Below, piece after piece: positions 1 through 10,482 of a stretch of DNA of 37,515 nt. The notes below the pieces were generated by a model that was not told the origin of the DNA, searched no databases, and saw only the letters and a list, made by a program, of their open reading frames with translations. Positions within the stretch are counted from its first letter, which is position 1; each line of letters starts with the position of its first letter. Origin of the DNA: Acidimicrobiia bacterium (GTDB lineage: Bacteria > Actinomycetota > Acidimicrobiia > Spongiisociales > ZC4RG35); assembly GCA_026989215.1 (NCBI GenBank), contig JALSJV010000331.1:1-37515 (forward strand), read 5' to 3'. Position numbers and translations under genes: made by a program.

Positions 1-1
1 C

Positions 2-106
2 AAGGCGAAGGGCCGGGAGGTCGTCACCCTCCGCTGGCGGGCGTCCGGACTGGTGAAAAAGGACGTCCTCGCAGGCCAGCTCGTCCGCAACGGGGCCGGC
101 GAGTGA
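2..106 (+). CDS. C-terminal fragment of an unidentified protein, truncated by window start (...KAKGREVVTLRWRASGLVKKDVLAGQLVRNGAGE*)
   Basis: Open frame 2 from the window edge to TGA at 104-106; not identifiable. Confidence 0.4.
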   Translation, partial: KAKGREVVTLRWRASGLVKKDVLAGQLVRNGAGE

Positions 107-550
107 CCACCGCCGCTCTCTCGGCACGGTCCCCTCATCCCGCGCCGAGCAGGCCCACCCCCACCCAGAAACAAGCTCTTCTCGCTGCCACCGCAGGGGC
201 CTCCAACGGCCCCACTGAAGCCCACAACATCACCACCGCCAAACCCCTTCCGCCTCGGCCACGTCTACCCCAGCTTCACCAACCACCGCCTCCCCCGGGA
301 TACCCACGTCGCGCATGCCCGCAAAACTCCCCTGGCCTTTCCGGAGCCTGCTCCTCGTAGATGGAGGCCAAGCCCCACTCGCAGGATCGAGAACGCGCGA
401 TCGGCGCCCCATCATCGGCAGCGAACGCCCCGATGGGTCCGTCAACGACGTGGCCGCGGAGGGGCCGGTGGGGACGACGAGCCGGCGCGCTGCCCCTGGG
501 TGACCGAGATTCGAGACCGGCTTCCTCCCAGCGGCCTCCACGACAGACCG

Positions 551-860
551 AGGAAGAAAATGGCCGCTGCGGACCTGTTGGCCGTCACCGGATTCCCCAA
601 GGCGCATTGGTCCCAGATCCGGTCCAACAATGCCCAAGAGCGGTTGAACAACCAGCTCCGGCGCCGCGACCGGCGTCGTCGGGACCTTCCCCATCCGCAA
701 GGCGATCATCCGTCTCGTCGGCGCCGTGTTGGCCGAACAGCACGACGAGCGGGCCATCACCCGCCGCTACATGAGCCTCGGCTCCCTCGTCCACCCCCGC
801 ATCCGAGCCCTCGAAACCCCCGACCCCGAGGAGGTGGCAGCCCTCCACCCAACCGGCTGA
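551..860 (+). pseudogene. IS256-family transposase C-terminal remnant, frameshifted
   Basis: Frame of ORF 500..916 reads [37 protein letters not shown]; the IS256-type continuation [40 protein letters not shown]...HPTG* lies in another frame, ending TGA 858-860. Confidence 0.85.
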
Positions 861-894
861 AACCATGCCCACGAGGCCGCCGCGGCATCACCCA

Positions 895-925
895 TACACC
901 ACGTCCATGGACGTGACCCGGAATC
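895..925. mobile_element. Possible right-end remnant of the IS256-family element
   Basis: acaccacgtccatggacgtgacccg just downstream of the transposase remnant resembles actinobacterial IS256-type terminal sequence; contains the palindrome cacgtccatggacgtg. Confidence 0.35.
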
Positions 926-989
926 GTGGTGGAGGTCTACCAGGGAATGAGGCCGTTCCCCTCACGCGTGTATTCGAGCAACGCTCGCA

Positions 990-1685
990 TCACCCGCTTT
1001 GTAGAGGGATGTTCGATGCCCATGGTCCGGGCCTCGCCCGTGTGACGCTCCTCCCCAGCCAGACCAGCACGAATCCCGCCAGCACGGCAGCTCCCGTCGA
1101 CGCGGGCGGGAACCCCCCATCGGGGGCGAACCACCAGATGACCGTCTGCCACACGGCGACCGCCACACCGAGGACCGTCGACCCCACCACGACCGATGGT
1201 CGAGACGGTAGGGCCACGACGGCGACGACCGTCGCTGCGACGACGACGAGGATCGGATCGACGACCACGCCGGCAGCGAGGCCCGCCGACATCACCAAGA
1301 GCATGTCCGTGCGGCCCACCGGACGCACGGAGTGACCCGCGACCACCCAGCCGACAACGGAGACAGCAACCATCATCAACGCCGCGCTCACCGGCACTCC
1401 CCCCAACGAAGGCGCCGTGAGGTGAGTACTCGCCCTGGTCAGCCACCACAACGGCGCCAACAGGACGGCCGGGACGGCCGTCCATGGCCTTCGACCTTCG
1501 AGGGTCCCCCACGCACCGGCGACGGCACCAACCCACAGAGCCCACCGAATCAAGGTCCACGGAGCCTCGACCTGCCGCATCGTGATCGCTACCACGACCA
1601 CGCCGATCACCAGCGAGGAAGCAGCCACCCCGAGGACCACTCCCCTCCAGAACGTCGTCGCATCGACGACCCTCATCATGCCCAC
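990..1685 (-). CDS. Hypothetical multi-pass membrane protein (231 aa)
   Basis: Repeated hydrophobic segments; no family recognised. Confidence 0.6.
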   Translation of the reverse strand: MGMMRVVDATTFWRGVVLGVAASSLVIGVVVVAITMRQVEAPWTLIRWALWVGAVAGAWGTLEGRRPWTAVPAVLLAPLWWLTRASTHLTAPSLGGVPVSAALMMVAVSVVGWVVAGHSVRPVGRTDMLLVMSAGLAAGVVVDPILVVVAATVVAVVALPSRPSVVVGSTVLGVAVAVWQTVIWWFAPDGGFPPASTGAAVLAGFVLVWLGRSVTRARPGPWASNIPLQSG

Positions 1686-1760
1686 CCTTTCTCCCTCATC
1701 GTCCTGCAGCCGGTTCCCCGCTCACTCCCGCCCTTGGAGACCGGTCGCTTCCCCCGACCC

Positions 1761-2426
1761 TCATGGCTGCGGACACTCTTCGTTGATGGCTTCCCATCGG
1801 CCGGGGCCGAGGGCCTCGGGCACGGCATCGTACGCCACCCACGCCGACGGGTCATCGACGAAGGCATCGAAGGTCGGCACCCGGGCCTCGTACCCGAAAC
1901 GCTCCTCCAGGCACTGCGCTGTGACCACCTGCTCCTCGTACACGATCCACCACTCCTCCCGGGTCACCGGCCTCGGGCGGGGAGGGAATCGTAAGAGCGC
2001 TTCGACCACGCAGAGGCCGTGGACCCTCGCCACGTCGGGGTCGTCGAGGGCGAGACCACCGACGTCGACTCCCGGACCCTCCGCCGCTTCGACGATCTCG
2101 GCCGGATATCCCCCACGGCGGAGACAGTCGGCGACGAAACCGGCGAAAGCCCAGTCGTAGTCGGCTCTGGTCGGGAACGCATCGTAGGGTTGGGGATCGA
2201 ACGACTGCACCTCGATCGTCCCCAGGTCGGCGTCCGTGAGTCCGAACTGCTCCACCATCTCGGCCACGTACGAGAGCCGATACCGCTCGACGATTGGCTC
2301 CCATGACGCGGGGACCGATCCCTGCGTCTCGGCCTTCGTGTCGGAGAGGGCACCGATACCGGCCGCCGCGCACGCGGCCAGAACCAGCGAGGCCGCCCCG
2401 ATAACCACCCGCCGCACGACCCTCAC
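1761..2426 (-). CDS. Putative lipoprotein (221 aa)
   Basis: N-terminal MRVVRRVVIGAASLVLAACAAAG with lipobox LAAC. Confidence 0.65.
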   Translation of the reverse strand: MRVVRRVVIGAASLVLAACAAAGIGALSDTKAETQGSVPASWEPIVERYRLSYVAEMVEQFGLTDADLGTIEVQSFDPQPYDAFPTRADYDWAFAGFVADCLRRGGYPAEIVEAAEGPGVDVGGLALDDPDVARVHGLCVVEALLRFPPRPRPVTREEWWIVYEEQVVTAQCLEERFGYEARVPTFDAFVDDPSAWVAYDAVPEALGPGRWEAINEECPQP

Positions 2427-2468
2427 CGCCGACGGGCGAAAGAGACCAGGAGTGCGGAAGCCGCGATC

Positions 2469-2837
2469 TCAGTTCCCCGTGTAGAAGCAACCCGCCCGCG
2501 TATAGATCCGATCACCCCAATCTGCATGACGTGTCCATGCATCTCCTCCGCCGTCATAACGGCGGTACGAGTACGCCGATGCGATGCCGAGCGAGCCGAA
2601 ATGGTACTGCAGACCGGAGGACACGTAGGTGTAGGTGGAGCCATCGTCGGGGCCGTTGACCCAATCGCCCCACGCGGTGGCCAACGTCATGTCCTCGCCC
2701 CGAACCCGGGCACTCAACGTGTATCCGGTCGTACAGTCTCCCCGGTACGACTCCGTGTAGGCCCACGCCACCCCGGAGAGCAGCACCACGATCACGGCGA
2801 CGACGGCACCCATACCCGACAGACGAACACCCACCAC
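2469..2837 (-). CDS. Small secreted hypothetical protein (122 aa)
   Basis: Signal peptide-like N-terminus (VVAVIVVLLSGVAWA|YTES), aromatic-rich mature region with two Cys. Confidence 0.6.
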   Translation of the reverse strand: MVGVRLSGMGAVVAVIVVLLSGVAWAYTESYRGDCTTGYTLSARVRGEDMTLATAWGDWVNGPDDGSTYTYVSSGLQYHFGSLGIASAYSYRRYDGGGDAWTRHADWGDRIYTRAGCFYTGN

Positions 2838-2932
2838 GGGATCCTCCCTTCACCCTCGACTCCCCGAAGGCGGCACCCTGGACGCCGGTGGTGCCGACCA
2901 GGGAGAGCCCCCTTCACGATGGACGGACTCTG

Positions 2933-2959
2933 ACACACACACACACACACACACACACA
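2933..2959. repeat. (AC)n dinucleotide microsatellite, ~13.5 units (27 bp)
   Basis: Direct reading: acacac... from 2933 to 2959. Confidence 0.97.
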
Positions 2960-2963
2960 GATG

Positions 2964-4136
2964 TCAAGACGGGGACGAAAGGTCCGGGCCGAGACCCCGG
3001 GCCTCCGCCGCCGGAGTCAGCCACGCTCCGAGTCCGAGGATCAGGCCGACGAGGGTGAGCCATCCCCCCACGTACGGCACCAGATACACGCCGCCCCACA
3101 GCACCATGCCGACGATGAAGGCCCCGAAATCCGAGCCCCCGGGGCGGAGGCGTCGCCCGAGACCGGTCGCCACCGGGGTCGCGGCGACGAGGAGCCCGGC
3201 TCCCACCAGAGAGCCGGAGACGAGGATCAGGGGCAGGAACACCGCCAGCAGCGGGATCCCCGACGACGGCGGAACGACGGCGAGGAGGGCACCGACGACG
3301 GCGATGAGGACCACGGGGACGGCCGTCACCGAGACGCCGCGCACCAGCGCCCTCCCCGGAGTCCCCACCACGGCAGAGGCCGCCCGCCGGGCACGATCCG
3401 GGGCCGCCCACAACACCGCCAACCCGAGGGCGACGGTACCGAGCCACCCCAGCACGAACATGAGGATGCGGAGCGCCCGCAACTCGATGTTGGGAGGCAG
3501 CGGCTTGCGGTGCAGCAGCGTGCCGCCGACGTCCAGGTCACGCACCTCGGCCGGATCTTCGGCCCGATAGGCGAGATCGCCGCCCACCCGAGCACCCTCG
3601 ATCACCAACCCCCGCACGGTGACCTCCACGTCGCCCGCCACCTCACCCCGGAGGGCGAGGTTTCGCTGCCGGCCTTCCAGGTTCCGCCCGACCGAGCCGT
3701 CGACGGCGGCGTCCCGGACCCAGGCCAACAGATCCCGCCCGATGGTCGCCCCCTCGGCGACGGTGAGGCGGTTGGCCGAGACGAAGACGTCGTCGCCGAC
3801 GGTGCCTTCCACGGTGACGGTGGGAGACGCGACCCGGAGGGAACCACCGACCTCACCGGTGACCACCACCCGGGACGCCACCGCCGTCACCGACCCGGTC
3901 ACCGTTCCTTCGATCAGGATCTCGTCGAAGGCCACCGCCAACAGGTCGCCCTCGACCCGACCGGCGATCGTGATGCGGTTGCCCGCCGCGTAGAGGTCCT
4001 CGGAGACCACGTCCTCGGTGCGGATGAACACGAAATCCGCCTGGGTGCGCTCCGCCCGGACCGGCAGCGCCGGGCCGACGACGAGAACCAGGCCGAGGGT
4101 GACTGCCCAGAGCAGGCGGTCACACCGAGAACGCAT
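2964..4136 (-). CDS. Bactofilin-like (polymer-forming, beta-helix repeat) protein with C-terminal transmembrane region
   Basis: Signal peptide followed by repeated G-V/T-V-x-G-D/S-V/L repeats (ITIAGRVEGDLLAVAFDEILIEGTVTGSVTAVASRVVVTGEVGGSL...), then TM helices; likely ATG at 4134-4136, overlapping the nuoN 3' end. Confidence 0.75.
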   Translation of the reverse strand: MRSRCDRLLWAVTLGLVLVVGPALPVRAERTQADFVFIRTEDVVSEDLYAAGNRITIAGRVEGDLLAVAFDEILIEGTVTGSVTAVASRVVVTGEVGGSLRVASPTVTVEGTVGDDVFVSANRLTVAEGATIGRDLLAWVRDAAVDGSVGRNLEGRQRNLALRGEVAGDVEVTVRGLVIEGARVGGDLAYRAEDPAEVRDLDVGGTLLHRKPLPPNIELRALRILMFVLGWLGTVALGLAVLWAAPDRARRAASAVVGTPGRALVRGVSVTAVPVVLIAVVGALLAVVPPSSGIPLLAVFLPLILVSGSLVGAGLLVAATPVATGLGRRLRPGGSDFGAFIVGMVLWGGVYLVPYVGGWLTLVGLILGLGAWLTPAAEARGLGPDLSSPS

Positions 4137-5571
4137 TCCTCGCCAGGTCGAGCAGCGGCTGGGGCAACACACCGAAGAGGATCGTCACGACCGTGGCGGC
4201 GACGAGCATCCAGCGGGCGGCGACCGTCGGGATCGCCGGGGCGTCGTCGCCGGGCTCTCGCATGTACATGACGACGATCACCCGGAGGTAGACCCCGAAG
4301 GCGATCACCGACGCCAACACCGCCACGATCACCAACCATTCGAATCCCGCCTGCCAGGCGCTCACGAAGACGCCGAACTTGGCGACGAACCCCGAGGTGA
4401 GGGGGATCCCCGCCATCCCCAAGAGGGCGACCGTGAAGGCCCCCGCGAGGAAGGGGGAACGGGTGGCGAGACCGGCGAACGCACCCAGATCCGACCGGCT
4501 TCCCGCCGACCCGGTCACCGCCGCGACGATGGCGAACCCGGCCACGAGCTGCACCGTGTAGACGGCCAGGTAGAACCAGATCCCGGTGGTGGCGGTCGCA
4601 CCGGCGACGACCCCCGTCAAGATGAACCCCGCGTGGGCGACACCCGAGTAGGCGAGCATCCGCCGAACGTCGTCCTGGACGAGGGCGAGCACCACCCCGA
4701 CGGCGATCGAGACCGCGGCGATGGCGGCGACCACCGACGACCACTCGTCGGTCATGGACGGGAAGGCGGTGAAGAGGATCCGGGTGAGGGCCGCGAACCC
4801 GCCGATCTTCGCCCCGGCGGCCATGAACCCCACCACCCCGGCCGGGGCGCCCTGGTAGACGTCGGGCGCCCAGGTGTGGAAAGGGACCGCCGAGACCTTG
4901 AATCCCAACCCGACGATCACCAGCGCCAGGCCGATCAGCAGCACCGCGGGCCGGGTGAGGATGTTGGCGTCGAGGAACGCCCGCTGTCCGAGCAGGGCGA
5001 GCCGACCGGTCCCCGCGAAGGTCAGGGCGACGCCGTAGATGAACACCGCCGAGGCGAAGGAACCCAGCAGGAAGTACTTCATCGCCGCCTCGTCCGACTC
5101 GGTCCGCTCCCGGGTGATGCCCGCCAGGACGTAGAGGGAGATCGACCCGACCTCGAGCCCGAGGAAGATCATCACCAGATGGATCGACGACGCCATGAAG
5201 GAGAACCCGACGGTCGCCAACAGGACGAGGGCCAGGGCTTCGGCGGCTCGGCGGCCCAGACGCTCGAAGAGCCGCCAGCCGCCCGCCACCCCCATGGCGG
5301 CCACCGCCAACAACACGAAGCGGGCGAGCACCGAGATCCGGTCGAAGGCGATCATCCCCCCGAAGGGCGTGGTGATGTCGCCCGGCGTGTCGAGGCGGAG
5401 CCACTGTCCGACCGACAAGACCGCCGCCGAGACCACCGCCAGGGCGACGATGCCGCCCAGGACCCGGGTGTGCGGCTTCCACTGCACGTCGACCATCAGG
5501 ATCGCCACCGCGCCGGCCACCAGCGCGATCTCGGGGGCGATCGCCGCCCAGGACACCTCGGGGAAGATCAT
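4120..5571 (-). CDS. nuoN: NADH-quinone oxidoreductase subunit N
   Basis: 483 aa antiporter-like membrane protein; EAAMKYFLLGSFASAVFIYG, FKVSAVPFHTWAPDVYQGAP; last in the nuoHIJKLMN order. Confidence 0.97.
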   Translation of the reverse strand: MIFPEVSWAAIAPEIALVAGAVAILMVDVQWKPHTRVLGGIVALAVVSAAVLSVGQWLRLDTPGDITTPFGGMIAFDRISVLARFVLLAVAAMGVAGGWRLFERLGRRAAEALALVLLATVGFSFMASSIHLVMIFLGLEVGSISLYVLAGITRERTESDEAAMKYFLLGSFASAVFIYGVALTFAGTGRLALLGQRAFLDANILTRPAVLLIGLALVIVGLGFKVSAVPFHTWAPDVYQGAPAGVVGFMAAGAKIGGFAALTRILFTAFPSMTDEWSSVVAAIAAVSIAVGVVLALVQDDVRRMLAYSGVAHAGFILTGVVAGATATTGIWFYLAVYTVQLVAGFAIVAAVTGSAGSRSDLGAFAGLATRSPFLAGAFTVALLGMAGIPLTSGFVAKFGVFVSAWQAGFEWLVIVAVLASVIAFGVYLRVIVVMYMREPGDDAPAIPTVAARWMLVAATVVTILFGVLPQPLLDLARNAFSV

Positions 5572-7103
5572 TCACCCCCTCCTTCGGCCACGAACACGTC
5601 GGCGAGCCGTCCAGGCTCGGGGACCTGGAAGTCGGTGGTCTGCTCGATCCGATCGAGGATCGCCTCGGTGGAGGGCGCGACCTTGTCGAGGAGCACCTTC
5701 GGGTAGAGCCCGAGGACGAGGATGAGGACGACGAGCGGAGCGAGGAGGGCGATCTCCCGTCCCGACAGGTCGACGAGCCGCTGGTTCTCGGGCTTGTCGG
5801 GGACCCCGGTGAAGACCCGCTCGTACGCCCACAGCAGGTAGATGGCGGCGAGGATCACCCCGAAGGCGGCGATGATGGCGTACACGGGGAGCGTGGCGAA
5901 GCTGCCGACGAGGACCAGGAACTCGCCGATGAAGCCGTTGAGGCCGGGCAGCCCGATCGAGGCGAAGGCCATGAAGAGGAAGAAGCCGGCGTAGACGGGC
6001 ATGACCTTGGCCAGACCGCCGAAGTCGGCGATCTTCTTCGTGTGACGCCGCTCGTAGATCATTCCGACGAGGAGGAACAGGGCACCGGTGGTGAGCCCGT
6101 GGTTGATCATCTGGATGACGCCGCCCTGCAGCCCGCCGGAGGTGAGGGCGAACGTCCCCAGCACGATGAATCCGAGATGGCTCACCGACGAATAGGCGAC
6201 GAGCTTCTTGAGGTCGGGCTGGACGATGGCGACCAACGCCCCGTAGATGATCCCGATCACCGCCAGCACCGCCAGCACGGTGACGAGGTCGACGGTGGCC
6301 TGGGGGAACAACGTCAGGTTGAAGCGGAGGAACCCGTAGGTCCCCAGCTTCAGCAGCACCCCGGCCAGCAGCACCGACCCGGCGGTCGGCGCCTCGACGT
6401 GCGCGTCGGGGAGCCAGGTGTGGAGCGGGAAGACCGGCACCTTGATGGCGAAGGCGAGCCCGAAGGCCGCGAACAGCCACCGCTGGACGGTGGGCGACAG
6501 GTCGAGGGCGAGGAGATCGGCGAAGGCGAAGGACGGGACGCCGGTCTGGTTGGCGTGGATCACCGCCAGGGCGATGATCGCGGCCAGCATGAGGGCGGAG
6601 CCGACGGCCGTGTACAGGAAGAACTTGACCGCTGCGTAGATCCGCCGTTCACCCCCCCAGATCCCGATGATGAAGTACATGGGGACGAGGATCGCCTCGA
6701 AGAACACGAAGAACAGGAACAGGTCGAGGGCGACGAACACCCCGAACAGGCCCGCTTCGAGGAGGAGGATGTAGACGACGAACTCCTTCAGCCGCCGGTC
6801 GATCGACGTCGACGCCGCCAGCGAGATCGGGACGAGCACGGCGGTGAGCACGAGGAGCCCGAGGGAGATCCCGTCGACCCCCACCCGATAGGAGATCCCC
6901 AGCGGCTCGTACCACGTGGCCTGCTGGAGGAACTGGAACCCGGCCTCGCCCGTCTCGAACTGGAAGAAGAGGACCCCGGCGAGGCCGACGGGGATGAGGG
7001 AGACGGCGATGCCCACCGGCAGCACGAGCTCGGTTCGGCGACGGGGCAGCAGGGCGACGACCGCCGCCCCGAGCACGGGGATGAGGATGAGCCAGGTCAG
7101 CAT
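5568..7103 (-). CDS. nuoM: NADH-quinone oxidoreductase subunit M
   Basis: 511 aa; FFVFFEAILVPMYFIIGIWGG, KVPVFPLHTWLPDAHVEAPTAGSVLLAG. Confidence 0.97.
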   Translation of the reverse strand: MLTWLILIPVLGAAVVALLPRRRTELVLPVGIAVSLIPVGLAGVLFFQFETGEAGFQFLQQATWYEPLGISYRVGVDGISLGLLVLTAVLVPISLAASTSIDRRLKEFVVYILLLEAGLFGVFVALDLFLFFVFFEAILVPMYFIIGIWGGERRIYAAVKFFLYTAVGSALMLAAIIALAVIHANQTGVPSFAFADLLALDLSPTVQRWLFAAFGLAFAIKVPVFPLHTWLPDAHVEAPTAGSVLLAGVLLKLGTYGFLRFNLTLFPQATVDLVTVLAVLAVIGIIYGALVAIVQPDLKKLVAYSSVSHLGFIVLGTFALTSGGLQGGVIQMINHGLTTGALFLLVGMIYERRHTKKIADFGGLAKVMPVYAGFFLFMAFASIGLPGLNGFIGEFLVLVGSFATLPVYAIIAAFGVILAAIYLLWAYERVFTGVPDKPENQRLVDLSGREIALLAPLVVLILVLGLYPKVLLDKVAPSTEAILDRIEQTTDFQVPEPGRLADVFVAEGGGE

Positions 7104-7119
7104 CGGGCCGGCTCCGGCA

Positions 7120-9012
7120 TCACACGCCTCCTCCGACGACGAGCAACCAGGCCACCACCACGACCACCCCGGCGACGAACACGACGCCGTAGTTGCGCAC
7201 GAACCCCGTCTGCAGCGGCCTCAGGGCGGCCCCGACCCGGCGCACGACCCAGCCGACACCGTTCACCGCCCCGTCCACGATCCCGAGATCGAAGGAGAAC
7301 GCCGTCCGTTCGGCGAGGGTCTTGCCGGGGGCGACGATGAGCGCACCGTAGAGGTCGTCCACCCGATAGGCCTCCTCCCACCAGCGCCAGGGTGCCCCCA
7401 GCGACTCCTGGAACCGCTGCCAGACCTCGGCGGGGCGCCGGTAGGCGAGATAGGCCGCCACGATGCCGAGGACGCCGGCCAGCACCGAGACCGCCGCCAG
7501 CAGGAAGAACGTCGACAGCTCCTTCGAAGGCTGGGCGATGGCGACCCCTTCGAAGGCGGGCTCGAGGAAATGCTCCAACGCCGTCCGCCACGGCGTGTTC
7601 ACGAACCCACCACCGAAGGCGAGGAGGGCGAGGACCAGCAGTGGGATCGTCATCGTCCGGGGGGACTCGTGGGGATGGACACCTTCGTCCCATCGGGGAG
7701 CGCCGAGGAAGACCATGACGAACTGGCGGGTCATGTAGAAGGCGGTGAGCAACGCGGTGACGAGCCCGATGATCCACAACACGACGAACCACCCGCCGGC
7801 TTCGAAGGCGACACCGAGGATCTCGTCCTTCGACCAGAAACCGGAGAACGGCGGGATGCCGGCGATCGCCAGGGTGGCGACCGCCATCGTCACCGCCGTG
7901 ATCGGCATGTGACGGGCGAGTCCACCCATCTTCCGCATGTCCTGCTCGTCGGCCATGCCGTGGATCACCGACCCGGCGCCGAGGAAGAGCAACGCCTTGA
8001 AGAAGGCGTGGGTCATCAGGTGGAACACCCCGGCCACGTACGCCGCGGTGCCGACCCCGAGGAACATGTAGCCGAGCTGGCTGATGGTGGAGTAGGCCAG
8101 CACCTTCTTGATGTCGTTCTGGGCCAGGGCGATCGATGCCGCCCACAGGGCGGTGAGGGCACCGATGGTGGCGACCGTCCCGGCGGCGAAGGGAGCGAGC
8201 TGGTAGATCGGCGCCGACCGGGCGACGACGTACACCCCCGCCGTCACCATCGTGGCGGCGTGGATGAGGGCGGAGACCGGGGTGGGGCCCTCCATGGCGT
8301 CGGGGAGCCACACGTAGAGGGGGATCTGGGCCGATTTGCCGATGGCGCCGACCAGCAGCAGCAGGCCGATGGCGGTGGCGACGCCCGTCCCCAGTACTTC
8401 TGGGGCACGCTCGAAGATCCCGGCGTAGGAGAGGGTGCCGAAGGAGGTGAAGATGAGCATGAGGCCGACCATGAAGCCGAAGTCGCCGATCCGGTTGACG
8501 ACGAAGGCCTTCTTGCCGGCGGCGGCGGCGGAGGGGCGGGTGAACCAGAAGGAGATCAGCAGGTACGAGCAGAGGCCCACCAGCTCCCAGCCGAGGAAGA
8601 GCATGGCGTAGTTCCCCGCCAGGACGAGGGTGAGCATGGAGGCGGCGAACAGGTTGAGGTAGACGAAGAAGCGGGAGAACCGTTCGTCACCGGACATGTA
8701 GCCGATCGAGTACAGGTGGATGAGCGACCCCACACCGGTGACGATCAGCACCATGAGGGCGGCGAGGGGGTCCCACTGCAGCTCGAAGCCGGCACCGATG
8801 GCAGGCATCCACTCCCACAGCAGGACCCGGACGTTCTCCCCGGTCCCCCGGAAGAAGGGGACGGCGGCTCCGGCGGCGACGACGAAGGAGCCACCGATGA
8901 GCAGCGTGGCGACCCAGCCCGCGGCCGGCTCACCGAGACGACGACCGAAGAAGTGGAGGAACACCGCCCCGAAGAGGGGGAGGGCGATGACGAGCCAGAG
9001 AAGGTCGATCAT
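7120..9012 (-). CDS. nuoL: NADH-quinone oxidoreductase subunit L
   Basis: [19 protein letters not shown] start; [36 protein letters not shown]. Confidence 0.97.
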   Translation of the reverse strand: MIDLLWLVIALPLFGAVFLHFFGRRLGEPAAGWVATLLIGGSFVVAAGAAVPFFRGTGENVRVLLWEWMPAIGAGFELQWDPLAALMVLIVTGVGSLIHLYSIGYMSGDERFSRFFVYLNLFAASMLTLVLAGNYAMLFLGWELVGLCSYLLISFWFTRPSAAAAGKKAFVVNRIGDFGFMVGLMLIFTSFGTLSYAGIFERAPEVLGTGVATAIGLLLLVGAIGKSAQIPLYVWLPDAMEGPTPVSALIHAATMVTAGVYVVARSAPIYQLAPFAAGTVATIGALTALWAASIALAQNDIKKVLAYSTISQLGYMFLGVGTAAYVAGVFHLMTHAFFKALLFLGAGSVIHGMADEQDMRKMGGLARHMPITAVTMAVATLAIAGIPPFSGFWSKDEILGVAFEAGGWFVVLWIIGLVTALLTAFYMTRQFVMVFLGAPRWDEGVHPHESPRTMTIPLLVLALLAFGGGFVNTPWRTALEHFLEPAFEGVAIAQPSKELSTFFLLAAVSVLAGVLGIVAAYLAYRRPAEVWQRFQESLGAPWRWWEEAYRVDDLYGALIVAPGKTLAERTAFSFDLGIVDGAVNGVGWVVRRVGAALRPLQTGFVRNYGVVFVAGVVVVVAWLLVVGGGV

Positions 9013-9314
9013 CCCTTCAGCTCCGACAGCTCGTCGACCGAGGCCGTCGCCCGGGCACGGAAGACGGCGACGATGATGGCCAGGCCCACCACCACCTCGG
9101 CGGCGGCGACGACCAGGACGAAGAAGACCGACACCTGACCGTCGAGGGTCCCGAGGGCCCGCCCCGCCGCCACGAACGTGAGGTTGACGGCGTTGAGCAT
9201 CAGCTCGATGCACATGAACATGACGAGCGCGTTCCGCCGCACCAGCATGCCGATCGCCCCGATGGAGAACAGGGCGGCCGCCAAGGTCATGTACCAGCCC
9301 GGGCCGACCGTCAC
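9009..9314 (-). CDS. nuoK: NADH-quinone oxidoreductase subunit K
   Basis: 101 aa; [26 protein letters not shown]. Confidence 0.97.
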   Translation of the reverse strand: MTVGPGWYMTLAAALFSIGAIGMLVRRNALVMFMCIELMLNAVNLTFVAAGRALGTLDGQVSVFFVLVVAAAEVVVGLAIIVAVFRARATASVDELSELKG

Positions 9315-9844
9315 TCGTGCTCCTCCCGGATCAGGCCCCGCTTGAAGTAGGCGAGGGCGATCGCCCCGGCGGCGGCGATCGTGAGGAGCAACGCGGTGAC
9401 CTCGAAGGCGAGGATCCAGGTGGTGAACAGCGGCTCGGCGACGGCCTGGACCGTGCCGTTGGGGATCTCGACGTCACCGACCGCCGCCGGCACCCAGACG
9501 AAACGCCCGGAGACGACCAACGCCGCCACGACGAGCCCCAGCGCCGTCCCCAGCACGCCGACGAGGATCCGCTGTCGGGGCAGGTGCTCGGAGGTGTCCT
9601 CGGCCTTGTCGACTCCGATGAGCATGATCACGAACAGGAACAGCGTCATCACCGCCCCGGCGTAGACGATCACCTGGACGGCGGCGACCAGGTGGGCGAG
9701 GTTGACGACGTAGATCACCGCCAAGGAGAACAGGGTCCCGAACAGGCCCATGGCGGAGTGAACCGGGTTCCGGGCCGTCACCACCGTCACCGCCCCGGCG
9801 AGGGCGGCGACGGCGGTGATGACGAACAGGATCAGCTCCACCAT
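9311..9844 (-). CDS. nuoJ: NADH-quinone oxidoreductase subunit J
   Basis: [41 protein letters not shown] at 9842-9844 overlapping the nuoI end. Confidence 0.96.
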   Translation of the reverse strand: MVELILFVITAVAALAGAVTVVTARNPVHSAMGLFGTLFSLAVIYVVNLAHLVAAVQVIVYAGAVMTLFLFVIMLIGVDKAEDTSEHLPRQRILVGVLGTALGLVVAALVVSGRFVWVPAAVGDVEIPNGTVQAVAEPLFTTWILAFEVTALLLTIAAAGAIALAYFKRGLIREEHE

Positions 9845-10473
9845 CAGGCGTCCCTCGTCTCCTGGTCCGGTTCGGGATCCCACGAGGCGGGCCCGGGCGT
9901 GCCCTGCCACATCGTCACCCCTTCGTAGGCGGCCGACCCGGCGGGGGCGGTCGCCCGCAGCCAGCCGTCGGCCACCTCCAGCTCGGACATGTCGGCGTAG
10001 GGATCGTCGGGTCGGGGGTGGGGCACGCTGCCGTCGGGACGCATGAGCAGCTCGTTCTTCGTGTAGATGGCGTCCTCCCGGGAGGTGACCGACATCTCGA
10101 AGAGATGGGTCATCGTGATCGCCTCGGTGGGACAGGCCTCCACACAGAGTCCGCAGAAGATGCACCGCAACATGTTGATCTCGTAGACGAACCCGAACCG
10201 CTCCCCGGGACTGGTCGGATCGTCGGGGGGGTTGTCGGCCCCCCGGACGAAGATGCACTGGGCCGGGCAGGCTCCCGCACACAGCTCACATCCGATGCAC
10301 TTCTCCATCCCGTCGGGGTACCGGTTGAGGACGTGCCGCCCGTGGAAACGCTGAGGCTTGGTACGAAACTCGTGGGGATACTCGGTGGTGACGATCCCCC
10401 GACCGAACAGGGAGCGCAGCCCGATCCGCCCGGTGACCCGTAACCCCTTCCACAGCTCCGACATCACTCCCAT
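9844..10473 (-). CDS. nuoI: NADH-quinone oxidoreductase subunit I (2x[4Fe-4S])
   Basis: [16 protein letters not shown] and [16 protein letters not shown]. Confidence 0.97.
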   Translation of the reverse strand: MGVMSELWKGLRVTGRIGLRSLFGRGIVTTEYPHEFRTKPQRFHGRHVLNRYPDGMEKCIGCELCAGACPAQCIFVRGADNPPDDPTSPGERFGFVYEINMLRCIFCGLCVEACPTEAITMTHLFEMSVTSREDAIYTKNELLMRPDGSVPHPRPDDPYADMSELEVADGWLRATAPAGSAAYEGVTMWQGTPGPASWDPEPDQETRDA

Positions 10474-10482
10474 CGGCTCACC

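Noticed and set aside
103-545. Several overlapping ORFs on both strands near the left edge
   Set aside because: Pro/Arg-rich translations without family resemblance; likely non-coding or degraded DNA next to the IS remnant.
2914-3447. Minus ORF reading through the microsatellite (TSVCVCVCVCVRVRPS)
   Set aside because: Out of frame with the bactofilin-like gene and R/G/P-rich; the repeat lies 4 nt past the true stop, so a VCVC tail is an artefact.
6916-9138. 740-aa + strand ORF opposite nuoL/nuoM (also 4018..5706, 6042..7340, 10504..11631, 14139.., 17788..19434, 25736..27805)
   Set aside because: Antisense shadow ORFs with His/Asp/Gly-rich translations and no recognisable family.
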